Below are positions 1-6,733 of a DNA stretch of 7,378 nt, one piece after another. The notes under the pieces were generated by a model. It saw nothing but the letters and a program-made list of their open reading frames with translations. It was not told where the DNA came from and searched no databases. The DNA is taken from the NCBI GenBank assembly GCA_021737205.1, contig JAIPEK010000108.1, forward strand, positions 1 through 7,378, written 5' to 3'. Made by a program: the position numbers and the translations under genes. Within the stretch, counting starts at the first letter, position 1, and each line of letters begins with the position of its first letter. The DNA comes from Desulfarculaceae bacterium. GTDB lineage: Bacteria; Desulfobacterota; Desulfobacteria; Desulfobacterales; Desulfobacteraceae.

Positions 1-241
1 GGTCCACCTTGACCGGCACAAATTGGCGGTTAAGGATGTCGGCCACCTGATCATCTTCAAAGGATTCGTTTTCCATCACGTGACACCAGTGACAGGTGGA
101 ATATCCCACTGACAGGAATATCGGCAGATCGTTGTCTTTGGCAAGCCGGAACGCCTCTTCATCCCATGGATGCCATTGCACCGGGTTCTTTGCATGCTGA
201 AGAAGATAAGGGCTTTTTTCATGTATCAGTCTGTTGCTCAT
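1..241 (-). CDS. DUF255 thioredoxin-fold protein, YyaL/SSP411-like (N-terminal 80 residues only)
   Basis: The first 80 codons of a gene that continues beyond base 1 are visible. The protein begins [20 protein letters not shown], followed by [11 protein letters not shown], then [18 protein letters not shown] and [22 protein letters not shown]. This is the hallmark N-terminus of the DUF255 / spermatogenesis-associated protein 20 family, a thioredoxin-like domain with a CxxC-type pair (C50 and C53 in TCHWCH). In the family this domain is followed by a long alpha/alpha-barrel, so most of the gene (usually 600-700 residues) lies outside the window. There is no signal peptide, so it is probably cytoplasmic. 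The family's reaction is not established; the CHWC motif suggests thiol chemistry. The ATG is supported by a strong ribosome-binding site at 246-252. It is on the same strand as the exporter genes and 142 nt from the nearer one, separated by a repeat array. Confidence 0.93.
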   Translation of the reverse strand, partial: MSNRLIHEKSPYLLQHAKNPVQWHPWDEEAFRLAKDNDLPIFLSVGYSTCHWCHVMENESFEDDQVADILNRQFVPVKVD

Positions 242-245
242 AAAA

Positions 246-252
246 CCTCCTC
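246..252 (-). promoter_or_regulatory. Ribosome-binding site of the DUF255 gene
   Basis: On the minus strand this reads GAGGAGG, followed by four T and the ATG. The purine-rich core is close to ideal but the 4-nt gap is short. It lies directly next to the degenerate end of the heptamer array and may itself have grown out of purine-rich repeat units; that origin is inference. Confidence 0.75.
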
Positions 253-260
253 GTTTTCCT

Positions 261-386
261 GCTTCCTGCCTCTAATCTCTAATCTCTAACCTCTAATCTC
301 TAATCTCTAATCTCTAACCTCTAACCTCTAACCTCTAATCTCTAACCTCTTGTTTCCAGTCTCTTGTCTCTAGTTTCTTGTCTTTA
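261..386 (-). repeat. Heptamer tandem array, about 18 units, between the exporter and DUF255 genes
   Basis: The sequence has an unbroken 7-bp period. Read on the plus strand, ten consecutive units at 275-344 are ATCTCTA or ACCTCTA, differing only by T or C at the second base. They are flanked by degenerate units in the same phase: GCTTCCT and GCCTCTA on one side; ACCTCTT, GTTTCCA, GTCTCTT, GTCTCTA, GTTTCTT and GTCTTTA on the other. On the transcribed minus strand the core units read TAGAGRT and the outer ones AAGAGAC, so the RNA would be purine-rich. The last unit (380-386) contains the TAA stop of the exporter gene, and the opposite end reaches the DUF255 ribosome-binding site. The array therefore fills essentially the whole spacer. 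No terminator hairpin is visible in it. Confidence 0.95.
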
Positions 387-2174
387 CTGCATCTGGAAAA
401 GAAGGTGGTAGTATTCCCCCTTCTTTTCCATCAATGTTTTGTGGGAGCCGGACTCCTTTATTGTTCCTTTCTTCAGAAGAAGGATGCTGTCGCAGTCTCT
501 GACGGTGTTGAGCCTGTGGGCGATGATAATGGAGATTCTTCCCGCCATGAGCCGCTGCATGGCCTGATGGACTTTCTGCTCGGAAACCGTGTCCATGTAC
601 GAGGTGGCCTCGTCGAATATGATGAGATCCGGATTGAAGGCGAACGCCCGCGCGATGCACAAAAGCTGTTTTTCTCCGCTGGAAAACGGCCGCCCTCCTT
701 CCCGGACCATGGTATCTATCCCCTGGTGCCGTTCAAAGAGAAAGCCGCAGTTGGCTTTTTCAAGGATTTGTTCAAGTTCCGTATCGTCCATGGTGGAATC
801 CGGCGGCCGGATATTGTCCCGCACACTGGTGGAAAACAGCACCGGGTCCTGCATCACAAGTGCGGTCCTGTCCCGGATGTTTTTGATGCTCAGGTTCTCG
901 TATTCTTCCCCGTTGATCGTAATTGTGCCCGAATCCGGCCGGTAGAAGCCCGTGATCAGGTTGATCAGCGAGCTTTTGCCTGAACCGGTGTGGCCGGCGA
1001 TGCCGATGGACTGTCCCCTGCGTACCGAAAAGGAGATATTTGTCAGGACCTCTTCCTCCGGTTTGTAGGAAAAACAAATGTGATCAAATTCGATCCGTTC
1101 AATTTTTCCGATGCGGTGATCCGATTCCGAGAGCCGGTCTTGAAAAGGCTTTCGGTTCAAAACCGAGACAATCCGCTCACCGGATGCAAGGGCGTTCTGC
1201 AGAAGGTTGAATTTTTCGGAAAGGTCCCGTACCGGGCGGAAAAACATTTTGATGTAGGAGAGAAACGCCACAAGGACACCGATGGTGATTTCCTCCTGCA
1301 CGATTTCCGCACCCCCGGTCCAGATGATGATCCCTGTGCCCAGTGTGCTCAAAAAACCGATGAACGGCATGAAAACGGCGAATATCCGGATCTGGAAAAG
1401 CCCGGCCATGAGGTGGTCCGTGTTGATTTTGCCGAATTTGCGCAAAAACAGATCCACTCCGGCCGTGGTCTGGATGATTTTGATCCCGGCCATGGTTTCG
1501 GAGAACACATGGTTGATCTCTCCGATCTTCTGCCGGAGGGTGCGGAAGACCTTCCTGGAGATTTTGGAAAAAAAGAGGATCCCGATCAGGATAAAAGGGA
1601 CCACCGCTGAAATATGAAGCGCCATTGTCGCGTTCATTGAGAACATGACCGCAAGAATGCCGATCATCAGAACAAGATCCCGGAACACGAATACGAGAAT
1701 GCTGGAGAACATTTCATTCATGTTCTCCACATCCCCGGCTACCCGGCTGACGAGCCGACCGGATGAAAACTCGTCAAAGTATGCTACCGGTAAAAGCGAC
1801 ATGTGGCGGAACAGGGAACATCTTAGATAAAGAATGATTTTCTGTCCGGTGTATTCCATGAAAACGGTCTGGGCGAAATCGGTGATAAGCGATACCAGAA
1901 CCACGGTGAAAAAGATCACGGCAAACAGTTTGAAAGACTCGATTTCAATTCCCCAAAGGTCGGTACCTGCACCGCTTTGCGGAAGTATGAATCCGTCAAT
2001 TGCTTTCTGGGTGAGGATCGGGATCAGAAGCTCGAGGAAGGTGACAAGAAACACCAGCAGAACCGATATGCAAAGCATCCAGAAGTAGGGCCGGATAAAG
2101 GGCCATATTCCCTTGATCAGGGTGATATCGGAAAGTTTGATCTCCCGTTCTTCATGATCAGTCTGCGGTGCCAT
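384..2174 (-). CDS. ABC exporter half-transporter with consensus ATPase site, MdlB/YheH-like
   Basis: A 596-residue half exporter: an N-terminal six-helix membrane domain (about residues 25-325; first helix about 31-54) and a C-terminal nucleotide-binding domain (about 355-596). Visible motifs are Walker A GHTGSGKSS (394-402), Q-loop Q442 in VMQDPVLF, signature FSSGEKQ (497-503) instead of LSGGQ, Walker B LIIFDE with catalytic E522, D-loop SYMD, and switch H553 in IAHRL. It acts in the inner membrane, powering export of an unknown substrate. The degraded signature with intact Glu and His is typical of one half of a heterodimer. Its partner is the gene just upstream, which it overlaps by 17 nt. 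The ATG has a GAGGA ribosome-binding site at 2180-2184 with a 5-nt gap. Its stop codon lies in the first unit of the heptamer array. Lipid, drug or peptide export are all possible; the sequence does not decide. Confidence 0.93.
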   Translation of the reverse strand: MAPQTDHEEREIKLSDITLIKGIWPFIRPYFWMLCISVLLVFLVTFLELLIPILTQKAIDGFILPQSGAGTDLWGIEIESFKLFAVIFFTVVLVSLITDFAQTVFMEYTGQKIILYLRCSLFRHMSLLPVAYFDEFSSGRLVSRVAGDVENMNEMFSSILVFVFRDLVLMIGILAVMFSMNATMALHISAVVPFILIGILFFSKISRKVFRTLRQKIGEINHVFSETMAGIKIIQTTAGVDLFLRKFGKINTDHLMAGLFQIRIFAVFMPFIGFLSTLGTGIIIWTGGAEIVQEEITIGVLVAFLSYIKMFFRPVRDLSEKFNLLQNALASGERIVSVLNRKPFQDRLSESDHRIGKIERIEFDHICFSYKPEEEVLTNISFSVRRGQSIGIAGHTGSGKSSLINLITGFYRPDSGTITINGEEYENLSIKNIRDRTALVMQDPVLFSTSVRDNIRPPDSTMDDTELEQILEKANCGFLFERHQGIDTMVREGGRPFSSGEKQLLCIARAFAFNPDLIIFDEATSYMDTVSEQKVHQAMQRLMAGRISIIIAHRLNTVRDCDSILLLKKGTIKESGSHKTLMEKKGEYYHLLFQMQ

Positions 2175-3891
2175 CTCTGTCCTCGAACATCTGTGCGGTG
2201 TAGGAATTGCGGTAGAACGGGCTGGTTTTCATCAGTGATTGATGGGTGCCCCGGTTTTCGATCCGTCCTTTGTTCATGATAAATATGGTGTCGCAGAAGG
2301 GTAAGGCGGCAATCCGGTGCGAGATCATCACAAGTGTGGCATCCCCCCTGAGGCGTTTGACTCCTTCCATGACCGAAGATGCGGTGTCCGTGTCCATCTG
2401 GCTGACCGGGTCGTCCAGAAGAATGATGTCTTTCGGGGTGACCAGGGTTCTGGCCAGTGCAATCCGCTGTTTCTGGCCGCCGGACAGGGTGACGCCTCTT
2501 TCTCCGACCACGGTTTCAAGACCGTCCGGCATGGCCTCGAGTATGTCTGCCAGAACGGTCGCGTGGATAATTTCCGAAAGGGTTTGTTCGGAAACCGTCT
2601 GGCCCATGACAATATTTTCCCGTATGGACCCGGAGAAGATAAAGCTTTCCTGGGGCATGAATCCGATTTTTCCGCGCAGGGAGTTCAGATCAGTTTGCCG
2701 GATATCCCTGCCGGCAATGGATATATGGCCGCTCCGTGGGTCGTAGAGCCTGGGAATAAGCTGAATCAGTGAAGTCTTGCCGCTGCCGGGCGGGCCGCTG
2801 ATGCCGGTGAACCCGCCTTTTCCGATCCTCATGGACACCTGATCGAGAACCGGTGGGCCAAAGTTGTATGCAAACACCACATTGGAAATTTCGATATCAC
2901 CTGCCCCAGGATCCGGCGGAACCGCGTCCGGAAGGGACCGGACAGAGGGCTCGGTTTCGATGATTTTCCGGACCCGCTTGAGGGAGGCAAGCCCCCGCTG
3001 GAAAAGGTTGGTCATCCAGCCGAGCGCGATCATGGGCCATGCCAGAACTCCCATGTACTGGACGAAAGCCACCAGCTCCCCGGCAGAGACAGTCTCCCGG
3101 GTCACGAGATAGCCGCCGTAAAAGATGATAATAAAGGTGGAAGAGTTGAAAAAAAAGGTCATCAGGGGTTTGAAAAACGAGGTAAGGATTGCCCGCTTCA
3201 GGTTTCGACCAAAGTACTCGGTGGCGACCCGGGTGACTTTTTCACCCACCAGGGGCTCAAAATTGAAAACTTTGACCACCCGGATGCCGAAAAAACTTTC
3301 CCGCACAAGCTCGGTAAGGGCTGAAAAGGATTCCTGTGCCGTGTTGTGGTACTCATGCATTTTCCTTCCCAGGATTTTGGTGCTGACAATGAGAAACGGC
3401 ATCGGGACGAGGGCCAGCAGGGTAAGCTTGACGTTCATCCACATCATTACTGCGATGGTGGCGCCGCCGAGAAGAAATGCATCAATGATGGCCACAATTC
3501 CGAGTCCGAAGGCCATCCGGATATGGTTGATGTCGCTGGTGGCGCGGGCCATGATGTCACCGGTTTTGACACCGTCGTAAAAGGTCGGGTCCAGATGGAT
3601 GATCCGGTGGAAAAGCTCTTCTCTCAATCCTTTTTCCAAATGGCGGGCGCTTCCCATGAGCAGCACCCGCCATGCATAACGTATGGCCATCATCAGTGCC
3701 CCGAGAATGATGATCAAAAATGCCTGTTGTGCAAATACGGATGCATCGGGGCTGCCGCTCTCCAGCATATCCACGGACCGTTTGATGATCTCCGGGATGA
3801 CCAGCTGCAGGCCGTCCACGACAATCATACAGAGAACTCCGCCGATAATATGCCATATGTGCTTTTTGAAATAGGGAATCAGGAGTTTCAA
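2158..3891 (-). CDS. ABC exporter half-transporter with degenerate Walker B, MdlA/YheI-like
   Basis: A 577-residue half exporter when started at the TTG at 3889-3891 (KLLIPYFKKH). The membrane domain covers about residues 10-310 and the nucleotide-binding domain about 330-577. Motifs are Walker A GPPGSGKT (366-373), Q414 in FMPQESFIFSGSIRENI, an intact LSGGQKQR signature (469-476), Walker B IILLDD with Asp494 where the catalytic Glu normally stands, and switch H525 in ISHR. LLDDPVS is characteristic of the MdlA/YheI-type half of heterodimeric exporters. The open frame extends upstream to 4227, but that part overlaps the DUF3786 gene in another frame and is not exporter-like. The TTG follows AAGGAG (3905-3910) by 13 nt, a long gap, and lies 7 nt after the DUF3786 stop, which suggests translational coupling. 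It probably forms one transporter with the downstream overlapping gene; the substrate is unknown. Confidence 0.92.
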   Translation of the reverse strand: MKLLIPYFKKHIWHIIGGVLCMIVVDGLQLVIPEIIKRSVDMLESGSPDASVFAQQAFLIIILGALMMAIRYAWRVLLMGSARHLEKGLREELFHRIIHLDPTFYDGVKTGDIMARATSDINHIRMAFGLGIVAIIDAFLLGGATIAVMMWMNVKLTLLALVPMPFLIVSTKILGRKMHEYHNTAQESFSALTELVRESFFGIRVVKVFNFEPLVGEKVTRVATEYFGRNLKRAILTSFFKPLMTFFFNSSTFIIIFYGGYLVTRETVSAGELVAFVQYMGVLAWPMIALGWMTNLFQRGLASLKRVRKIIETEPSVRSLPDAVPPDPGAGDIEISNVVFAYNFGPPVLDQVSMRIGKGGFTGISGPPGSGKTSLIQLIPRLYDPRSGHISIAGRDIRQTDLNSLRGKIGFMPQESFIFSGSIRENIVMGQTVSEQTLSEIIHATVLADILEAMPDGLETVVGERGVTLSGGQKQRIALARTLVTPKDIILLDDPVSQMDTDTASSVMEGVKRLRGDATLVMISHRIAALPFCDTIFIMNKGRIENRGTHQSLMKTSPFYRNSYTAQMFEDRDGTAD

Positions 3892-3898
3892 ACCGCTG

Positions 3899-4537
3899 CT
3901 ATGTCTCCTTCGGCACGCGCTGCTCTTTTCCCCCTTCCACAGCAAGGTGCATAAACAACCGCCGACCGAGTATGGCAATGGTTTCGGCATCCAGCCGGTT
4001 TTCCACGTCCGGCCTGAACAGAACCTTGCAGACTGCACCGAATTCCTCGTCAGCGTCATTGAACAGCAGACAGACCGGAAGATTCGGCAGGGCTTCAATT
4101 TCCGAGGCAATGTCGTAGTCGGCCCGGATATCGGTGTCCCGGCCGCCGAGTGCGGCCGCCGCCCGGGCAAGGGCCTGTTTTTGTCCGGTGAAACGGGCCG
4201 CAACAGCCGATTCAACTTCATGGGCAAAGTAGACCGTCAGGGGGCCGGAGTCCTTCAGGTCCCGAAAGGACCTCCATTCTTCCCGGTCAGCAGGAGAGAT
4301 ACTGCACATCAAAAGGTATCTGCACAGGATCACACAGATGTCAAAGTCCGGCCGAGTGCCCTCCGCGTCCCGTATGCCCCGGGCGGAGACCGCATATCTC
4401 CTGCCGAAAAAGGGTACGTTCAGGTCGCTACCGGTATACGTGATCCCCGGAACGGCGGGCGCCGTCTCAAAGGAAAGGTTCTCGAGGCGGGTCAAATAAT
4501 ATAAGTAGGGTTCTTCAAATGATCTGTTTTCGTTCAT
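3899..4537 (-). CDS. DUF3786 domain protein
   Basis: A 212-residue soluble protein from the ATG at 4535-4537 (MNENRSFEEPYLYYL). The C-terminal half has the pattern I associate with DUF3786: a YDIASEIEALPNLPVCLLF segment (141-159), the acidic DADEEF (161-166), KVLF (171-174) and a LDAE helix (182-185), after a central LCRYLL (71-76). DUF3786 has no established reaction; it occurs mostly in anaerobic bacteria and archaea, in places within Fe-S or corrinoid-related proteins. No signal peptide or membrane segment is seen. It is the first gene of a minus-strand operon and ends 7 nt before the TTG of the exporter gene. The start is uncertain: the chosen ATG has only a weak GAG three bases upstream, and in-frame ATGs at 4600 and 4612 would add 21 or 25 basic, low-complexity residues. 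The family call is from recalled motif pattern. Confidence 0.75.
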   Translation of the reverse strand: MNENRSFEEPYLYYLTRLENLSFETAPAVPGITYTGSDLNVPFFGRRYAVSARGIRDAEGTRPDFDICVILCRYLLMCSISPADREEWRSFRDLKDSGPLTVYFAHEVESAVAARFTGQKQALARAAAALGGRDTDIRADYDIASEIEALPNLPVCLLFNDADEEFGAVCKVLFRPDVENRLDAETIAILGRRLFMHLAVEGGKEQRVPKET

Positions 4538-4700
4538 CCGCTCAGTTTTTGTCCTTTTTTTGAATGCTGTTGAGAAGATCCTACCATTTCTTTGGCGCAT
4601 GTGTCCATTCAAAAGCCGCTGTTTATTCCGGAAAGCAGTAGAAAAGAAGGACAGGCCGGTTATCTCATTCGATTGTCCGGGGATTTTTTGGGTTTCCTCA

Positions 4701-4728
4701 TTGACGGCAAAGTGTTTTATTGTATACT
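4701..4728 (+). promoter_or_regulatory. Sigma70-type promoter of the histidine kinase gene
   Basis: TTGACG (4701-4706, five of six) and TATACT (4723-4728, five of six) are separated by 16 nt. Initiation near 4735 would leave a leader of about 37 nt before the kinase TTG. The identical 9-mer GTCCGGGGA lies upstream of the -35 box (4675-4683) and again at the predicted start point (4732-4740). Confidence 0.6.
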
Positions 4729-4749
4729 GAAGTCCGGGGAGTAGGTAAA
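4721..4749 (-). promoter_or_regulatory. Possible promoter of the DUF3786-exporter operon
   Basis: On the minus strand, TTTACC (4744-4749) and TATACA (4721-4726) are 17 nt apart, four of six matches to each sigma70 consensus box. Transcription would begin near 4714 and give a leader of about 175 nt before the DUF3786 ATG. The -10 box uses the same GTATAC core as the plus-strand kinase promoter. It is weak as a stand-alone call, but nothing better was found between 4540 and 4771 on this strand. Confidence 0.3.
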
Positions 4750-4775
4750 TGACAGGAGGGCTGGGAAAAGTTTGA
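4749..4775 (+). other. Possible 8-codon leader ORF overlapping the kinase start
   Basis: ATG at 4749-4751 opens MTGGLGKV and stops with TGA at 4773-4775, overlapping the TTG start of the kinase (TTGA). A GGGGAG (4736-4741) stands 7 nt upstream. If translated, it would couple to the kinase through the overlap. It could equally be chance in a region containing AGGAGGG. Confidence 0.2.
4754..4760 (+). promoter_or_regulatory. Ribosome-binding site of the kinase gene
   Basis: AGGAGGG ends 11 nt before the TTG at 4772. It is a strong core with a slightly long gap. It decides the TTG start: no in-frame ATG lies between this site and the first membrane helix, which begins about seven residues in. 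Confidence 0.65.
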
Positions 4776-6640
4776 GATTAACAACACTGATTACAACGTT
4801 TATTGCCTCCGTATTCGTTCTCATTACGGTTTTGACCGCAGTCACCGTGTACTATACAGTGGACAGAACTTTTGATGCGGAACAGGAAAGGTTTATGCAA
4901 AGGCAGATCCACCATATCCGTTCAATGCTGCTGGATTACATAGAGACAAGAGAGCGTCTTGTGGAGGATTATGCAGAATTCCCCCTGATCCGTCTGGGCG
5001 CCCGGTATCCGGACTCCACCCGCCCGGTTGTGAAATCTTTCATGGATACACTTCGTATTTTAGGAAAGAAACAGCAGTTTGTGCTGCTGAACCGGCAGGG
5101 GAATCTGATCTATTCCACACGGGATGCACCGGTTTTTGGAATGGAGCAAAAGGATCTCCCGGGCAGTTTGGCCGAATTTTCGGAATCCGTATTTTCCGAA
5201 CTGGTCGAGCATGAAGGAGCGTTTTATCTGAAAATTCTGGCGCCTGTGGCATACAACCATCAACTGAAGGGATTTTTCGGATGCATTCTGCCGGCAAGGC
5301 GAATGGTGGAAAGCCTTGATTATCAAAAGGACGACGGGTTCCCCATGCAGGTGTCGATCCGGAAAAACGAGCAGACAGTGGCCGAGGCCGGCGGAGAGGT
5401 TGAAGGCATTACCCGTGCAGCGGAGTTTATTCCCCCGGATTACCGGATTTCACTCACCATTGATGACCACTTCCAGAAAGAGGCCAACCGGTCGCTGGTG
5501 ATCCGGCTGGTGCTATTTCGAGTCTGCCTGGCGGGTTTGGTTATAGCGGCCGTTCTGGCGTTGATGCACAGATGGATCATCAAACCGCTTCATATCCTCG
5601 GCGAAATGGCCGACCACTGGGGAAGGGGCCGGGCGCCGGAAATCGAATCCTATCGGTTCTGGCTCAAGGAACTCAAGGATTTCAGGCAACAGTTCGAGCA
5701 GATGCACTCGCGGCTTCTGCAACGGGAGGCGGATCTGAAGAAAAAAACAGAAGAGCTCGAGCGGGCGAATACCCGGATCCGCCAGGACCAGTCCATCCTG
5801 ATCCGGCAGGAGAAGCTTTCCAGCATCGGACAGCTCGCAGCAGGGGTGGCCCATGAACTTAACACGCCGATCAGCTATGTCTACAGCAATTTTGAGATCC
5901 TCGAAGGGTATCTGAAGTCCATCCGGAGCCTGATCGACGAGTACGAGAAAGAACTGGACAGGGAGATTGTGGACGGGCTCAGGGAAAAGTATGATATGGA
6001 CTATATTCTGGAGGATATGGATTCGCTGGTGCCGGACAACCTGGAGGGGCTTTCCCGGGTGACGGACATTGTGAGTACGCTGAAGGACTTTTCACGGGTG
6101 GACCAGTCGGACCGGCTCTCCGCGGTACGGATCGAGGAGAGTATTCAAACCACCCTGGAAGTCGCCCGAAACGAAATCAAATATGTAGCGGACGTTCAAA
6201 CCCGCTTTTCCGGGGTTCGCCCGGTGATGGTAAGACCCGACGAGATCAACCAGGTGTTTCTGAACATCATCGTCAATGCAGCCCAGGCCATCAAAGAGGC
6301 AGGTGAAAAGGAAAGGGGGAGGATCACCATTGAAACATGGGAGGATCAGGAAATGGTGTGCTGTCTGATATCTGATACCGGCCCCGGAATACCCGAGGAC
6401 GTCATGGATAAAATATTCGATCCGTTTTTTACCACAAAACCGGTGGGAAAAGGAACCGGACTCGGGCTGAACATTTCCTACGACATCATCGTAAACCGCC
6501 ACGGCGGGACGCTTACAGTGGACAGCCCGGAAGGGGGCGGTGCCTGTTTCCGTATTTGCCTGCCCGGGGACAAGGAGCAAGAGACAAGACACAAGACACA
6601 AGAGGCAAGAGACAGGGGAGAGGGGACAGGAGGCAAGTGA
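4772..6640 (+). CDS. Membrane sensor histidine kinase with Cache-like sensor
   Basis: A 622-residue sensor kinase. Transmembrane helix 1 (about 7-29) and helix 2 (about 241-264) enclose a ~210-residue periplasmic region with a Cache/PAS-like stretch (VLLNRQGNLIYST at about 104-116, then FYLKILAPVAYNHQLKGFFG). A HAMP-like linker (about 265-320) and a coiled coil (about 315-345) lead to the H-box SSIGQLAAGVAHELNTP with phosphoacceptor H361. The ATPase domain has an N-box (N498-N502, NIIVNAAQAI), G1 DTGPGI (535-540), an F-box PFFTT and G2 GKGTGLGL (559-566). It autophosphorylates and presumably passes phosphate to the regulator encoded downstream; the ligand is unknown. The start is TTG. The last ~23 residues (about 600-622, starting at DKEQETRHK) are encoded by a heptamer repeat array and are not part of the family fold, which ends near CFRICLPG. 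Confidence 0.93.
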   Translation: MRLTTLITTFIASVFVLITVLTAVTVYYTVDRTFDAEQERFMQRQIHHIRSMLLDYIETRERLVEDYAEFPLIRLGARYPDSTRPVVKSFMDTLRILGKKQQFVLLNRQGNLIYSTRDAPVFGMEQKDLPGSLAEFSESVFSELVEHEGAFYLKILAPVAYNHQLKGFFGCILPARRMVESLDYQKDDGFPMQVSIRKNEQTVAEAGGEVEGITRAAEFIPPDYRISLTIDDHFQKEANRSLVIRLVLFRVCLAGLVIAAVLALMHRWIIKPLHILGEMADHWGRGRAPEIESYRFWLKELKDFRQQFEQMHSRLLQREADLKKKTEELERANTRIRQDQSILIRQEKLSSIGQLAAGVAHELNTPISYVYSNFEILEGYLKSIRSLIDEYEKELDREIVDGLREKYDMDYILEDMDSLVPDNLEGLSRVTDIVSTLKDFSRVDQSDRLSAVRIEESIQTTLEVARNEIKYVADVQTRFSGVRPVMVRPDEINQVFLNIIVNAAQAIKEAGEKERGRITIETWEDQEMVCCLISDTGPGIPEDVMDKIFDPFFTTKPVGKGTGLGLNISYDIIVNRHGGTLTVDSPEGGGACFRICLPGDKEQETRHKTQEARDRGEGTGGK

Positions 6641-6686
6641 CAAGTGAATGGCTACGAGCTGCAACTGACAAGAGACAAGAGCATAA
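6568..6686 (+). repeat. Heptamer tandem array spanning the 3' end of the kinase gene
   Basis: Seventeen consecutive 7-bp windows hold one phase. Units 1-11 are GGACAAG, GAGCAAG, AGACAAG, ACACAAG, ACACAAG, AGGCAAG, AGACAGG, GGAGAGG, GGACAGG, AGGCAAG and TGACAAG. Units at 6645-6665 are degenerate, then TGACAAG (6666-6672) and AGACAAG (6673-6679) return in the same phase. Ten and a fraction units are inside the kinase reading frame, and unit 11 begins with its TGA stop. Shifted by two bases the unit is AAGAGAC, which also occurs on the minus strand of the array at 261-386. Confidence 0.9.
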
Positions 6687-6692
6687 CGAGGA
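6687..6692. repeat. Left copy of a 6-bp target-site duplication
   Basis: CGAGGA directly abuts the left terminal inverted repeat of the small element and recurs directly outside its right end (6849-6854). The identity can be read as 9 bp (ACGAGGATG, 6686-6694 and 6848-6856) if the outermost base of the right inverted repeat and the first two of the left one are counted. Confidence 0.65.
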
Positions 6693-6698
6693 TGTAAC

Positions 6699-6733
6699 CG
6701 TTCACGGTTGTCGGATCACAGTTCACAGTTTTT
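6699..6733 (+). repeat. Heptamer run RGTTCAC, left arm of the element
   Basis: Five consecutive 7-bp units: CGTTCAC, GGTTGTC, GGATCAC, AGTTCAC, AGTTTTT. They share the consensus RGTTCAC and include most of the left inverted repeat. The unit is unrelated to the AGACAAG array just upstream but has the same period. Confidence 0.7.

Noticed and set aside
261..386. CRISPR-like array
   Set aside because: Units are 7 bp with no spacers, so this is a plain tandem repeat.
378..3954. Plus-strand open frames of up to about 200 codons across the exporter genes
   Set aside because: They are antisense to clear ABC transporter coding sequence, have no recognisable domains, and reflect codon use of the real genes.
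3892..4227. Upstream extension of the first exporter gene to an ATG at 4227
   Set aside because: The extra 112 residues are Arg/Pro/Ser-rich with no exporter homology and lie over the DUF3786 gene in another frame. The TTG at 3891 gives the normal length for a half exporter.
4538..4771. Sigma54 promoter in the divergent spacer
   Set aside because: No GG-N10-GC element with acceptable flanks was seen on either strand; the sigma70 match is much better.
6092..6664. 190-codon minus-strand frame beginning with a leader-like MQLVAIHLSLASCPLSPVSC stretch
   Set aside because: It is antisense to the kinase ATPase domain. Its signal-peptide-like start is simply the reverse complement of the purine-rich heptamer array.
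6696..6733. Rho-independent terminator after the kinase (AACCG-TTCA-CGGTT followed by TTTTTT)
   Set aside because: The 5-bp stem is 18 nt away from the T-run, too far for an intrinsic terminator. The stem is better explained as part of the element's inverted end.
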